64,000 nt of DNA. Source: Neptunomonas concharum (GTDB lineage Bacteria > Pseudomonadota > Gammaproteobacteria > Pseudomonadales > Balneatricaceae). Shown here one piece after another: positions 63,825-64,000 of this stretch. A program made the position numbers and the translations under genes. The stretch's first letter is position 1, and each line of letters opens with the position of its first letter. Below the pieces are notes generated by a model that was given only the letters and a program-made list of their open reading frames with translations, did not search any database and was not told the origin of the DNA. Where the stretch lies: assembly GCF_008630635.1 (NCBI RefSeq), contig NZ_CP043869.1, forward strand, positions 868,001 through 932,000. Direction: 5' to 3'.

Positions 63825-64000
63825 ATGGTAACTAAGAACGTTTGTGCAAGTGCAGCTTCTATTTTAGTGATATCTTCTTCAGTGCATGCACTGGAGCCTT
63901 CTTCTATCGCGGTGGGTAATTTGGCGTTAACGCCCACGGTCGATGTAGCAGTGGGGCATACAGATAATCTATACAACTCCACACAAAATGAAACCAGCAC
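63825..64000 (+). CDS. Outer-membrane beta-barrel protein, N-terminus (cut by window edge)
   Basis: The frame is open from ATG 63825 to the end, 58 full codons. It has a signal peptide (VCASAASILVISSSVHA) followed by LEPSSIAVGNLALTPTVDVAVGHTDNLYNS. The LxPTxxVxxGxTDNLY pattern is that of the putative beta-barrel porin family BBP2_2, whose genes are often in exopolysaccharide clusters and may help exporting the polymer. The body of the protein is outside the window, so this is provisional. Confidence 0.65.
   Translation, partial: MVTKNVCASAASILVISSSVHALEPSSIAVGNLALTPTVDVAVGHTDNLYNSTQNETS

Noticed and set aside
1-64000. CRISPR arrays, insertion sequences, attachment sites, tRNA or rRNA genes
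   Set aside because: No regularly spaced repeats, transposase genes, integrase genes or cloverleaf/rRNA-like sequences were noticed on reading; a dedicated RNA search was not possible.

Overview
The window looks like a chromosomal segment of a marine gammaproteobacterium of the Oceanospirillales/Pseudomonadales type. The evidence is gene order and gene fusions: tadA-mltF-purL, rnm-yciO-rluB-yciK, ubiG-mupP-yciK beside gyrA, and serC-pheA-(tyrA-aroA fusion)-cmk-rpsA-ihfB-lapA-lapB-pyrF. The genus is inferred only loosely. I saw no rRNA, tRNA, insertion sequence, prophage or CRISPR array.

Layout. 1-1267 is the N-terminal part of an Mrp-type cation/proton antiporter subunit, cut by the left edge. 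1.5-7.5 kb holds tadA, mltF and purL. 7.6-9.8 kb has small minus-strand genes: DsrE-like, OmpA-like, yciI and yciB. 9.8-15 kb holds rnm, yciO, an H-NS-family gene and rluB, facing the yciK-mupP-ubiG operon. 15.1-27.3 kb is a long plus-strand housekeeping run (gyrA, serC, pheA, tyrA-aroA, cmk, rpsA, ihfB, lapA, lapB, pyrF). It links serine and aromatic amino-acid synthesis, translation, LPS control and pyrimidine synthesis.

27.3-40.9 kb appears to be a lactate/pyruvate module. A minus-strand operon (TRAP transporter P-Q-M, a D-lactate-dehydrogenase-type FAD/Fe-S enzyme, a universal stress protein and an AEC permease) diverges from pdhR-aceE-aceF. The divergent intergenic region carries two palindromes matching the PdhR operator ATTGGTnnnACCAAT, so pyruvate-responsive PdhR probably controls both uptake/oxidation and its own operon. 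A different GntR-type palindrome lies before aceE. 41.0-43.6 kb is a secreted DUF1800/DUF1501 pair.

43.6-64 kb is an exopolysaccharide/capsule locus. It has an O-antigen-ligase-like protein, a small Ala/Gly-rich secreted repeat protein, an initiating sugar-phosphate transferase and a UDP-glucuronate 4-epimerase-like enzyme. A strongly AT-rich core follows (flippase, two GT4 glycosyltransferases, pyruvyl transferase, Wzy-like polymerase). Then come precursor genes (ugd, manC, galE), a beta-CASP metallo-beta-lactamase and a VanZ-like gene. The opposing operon is galU-pgi-Ugd-like, and the start of an outer-membrane beta-barrel gene lies at the right edge. Wza/Wzc export components are not in the window. 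The predicted product is an acidic, pyruvylated, Wzx/Wzy-made polysaccharide.

The most unusual items are: a UDP-sugar dehydrogenase homologue that has lost its catalytic Cys and other active-site residues (59771-61039); two long perfect inverted repeats inside the 118-codon VanZ-like gene; the repeat protein at 45029-45538; the PdhR boxes; and a palindrome that would bury the ribosome-binding site of tyrA-aroA.
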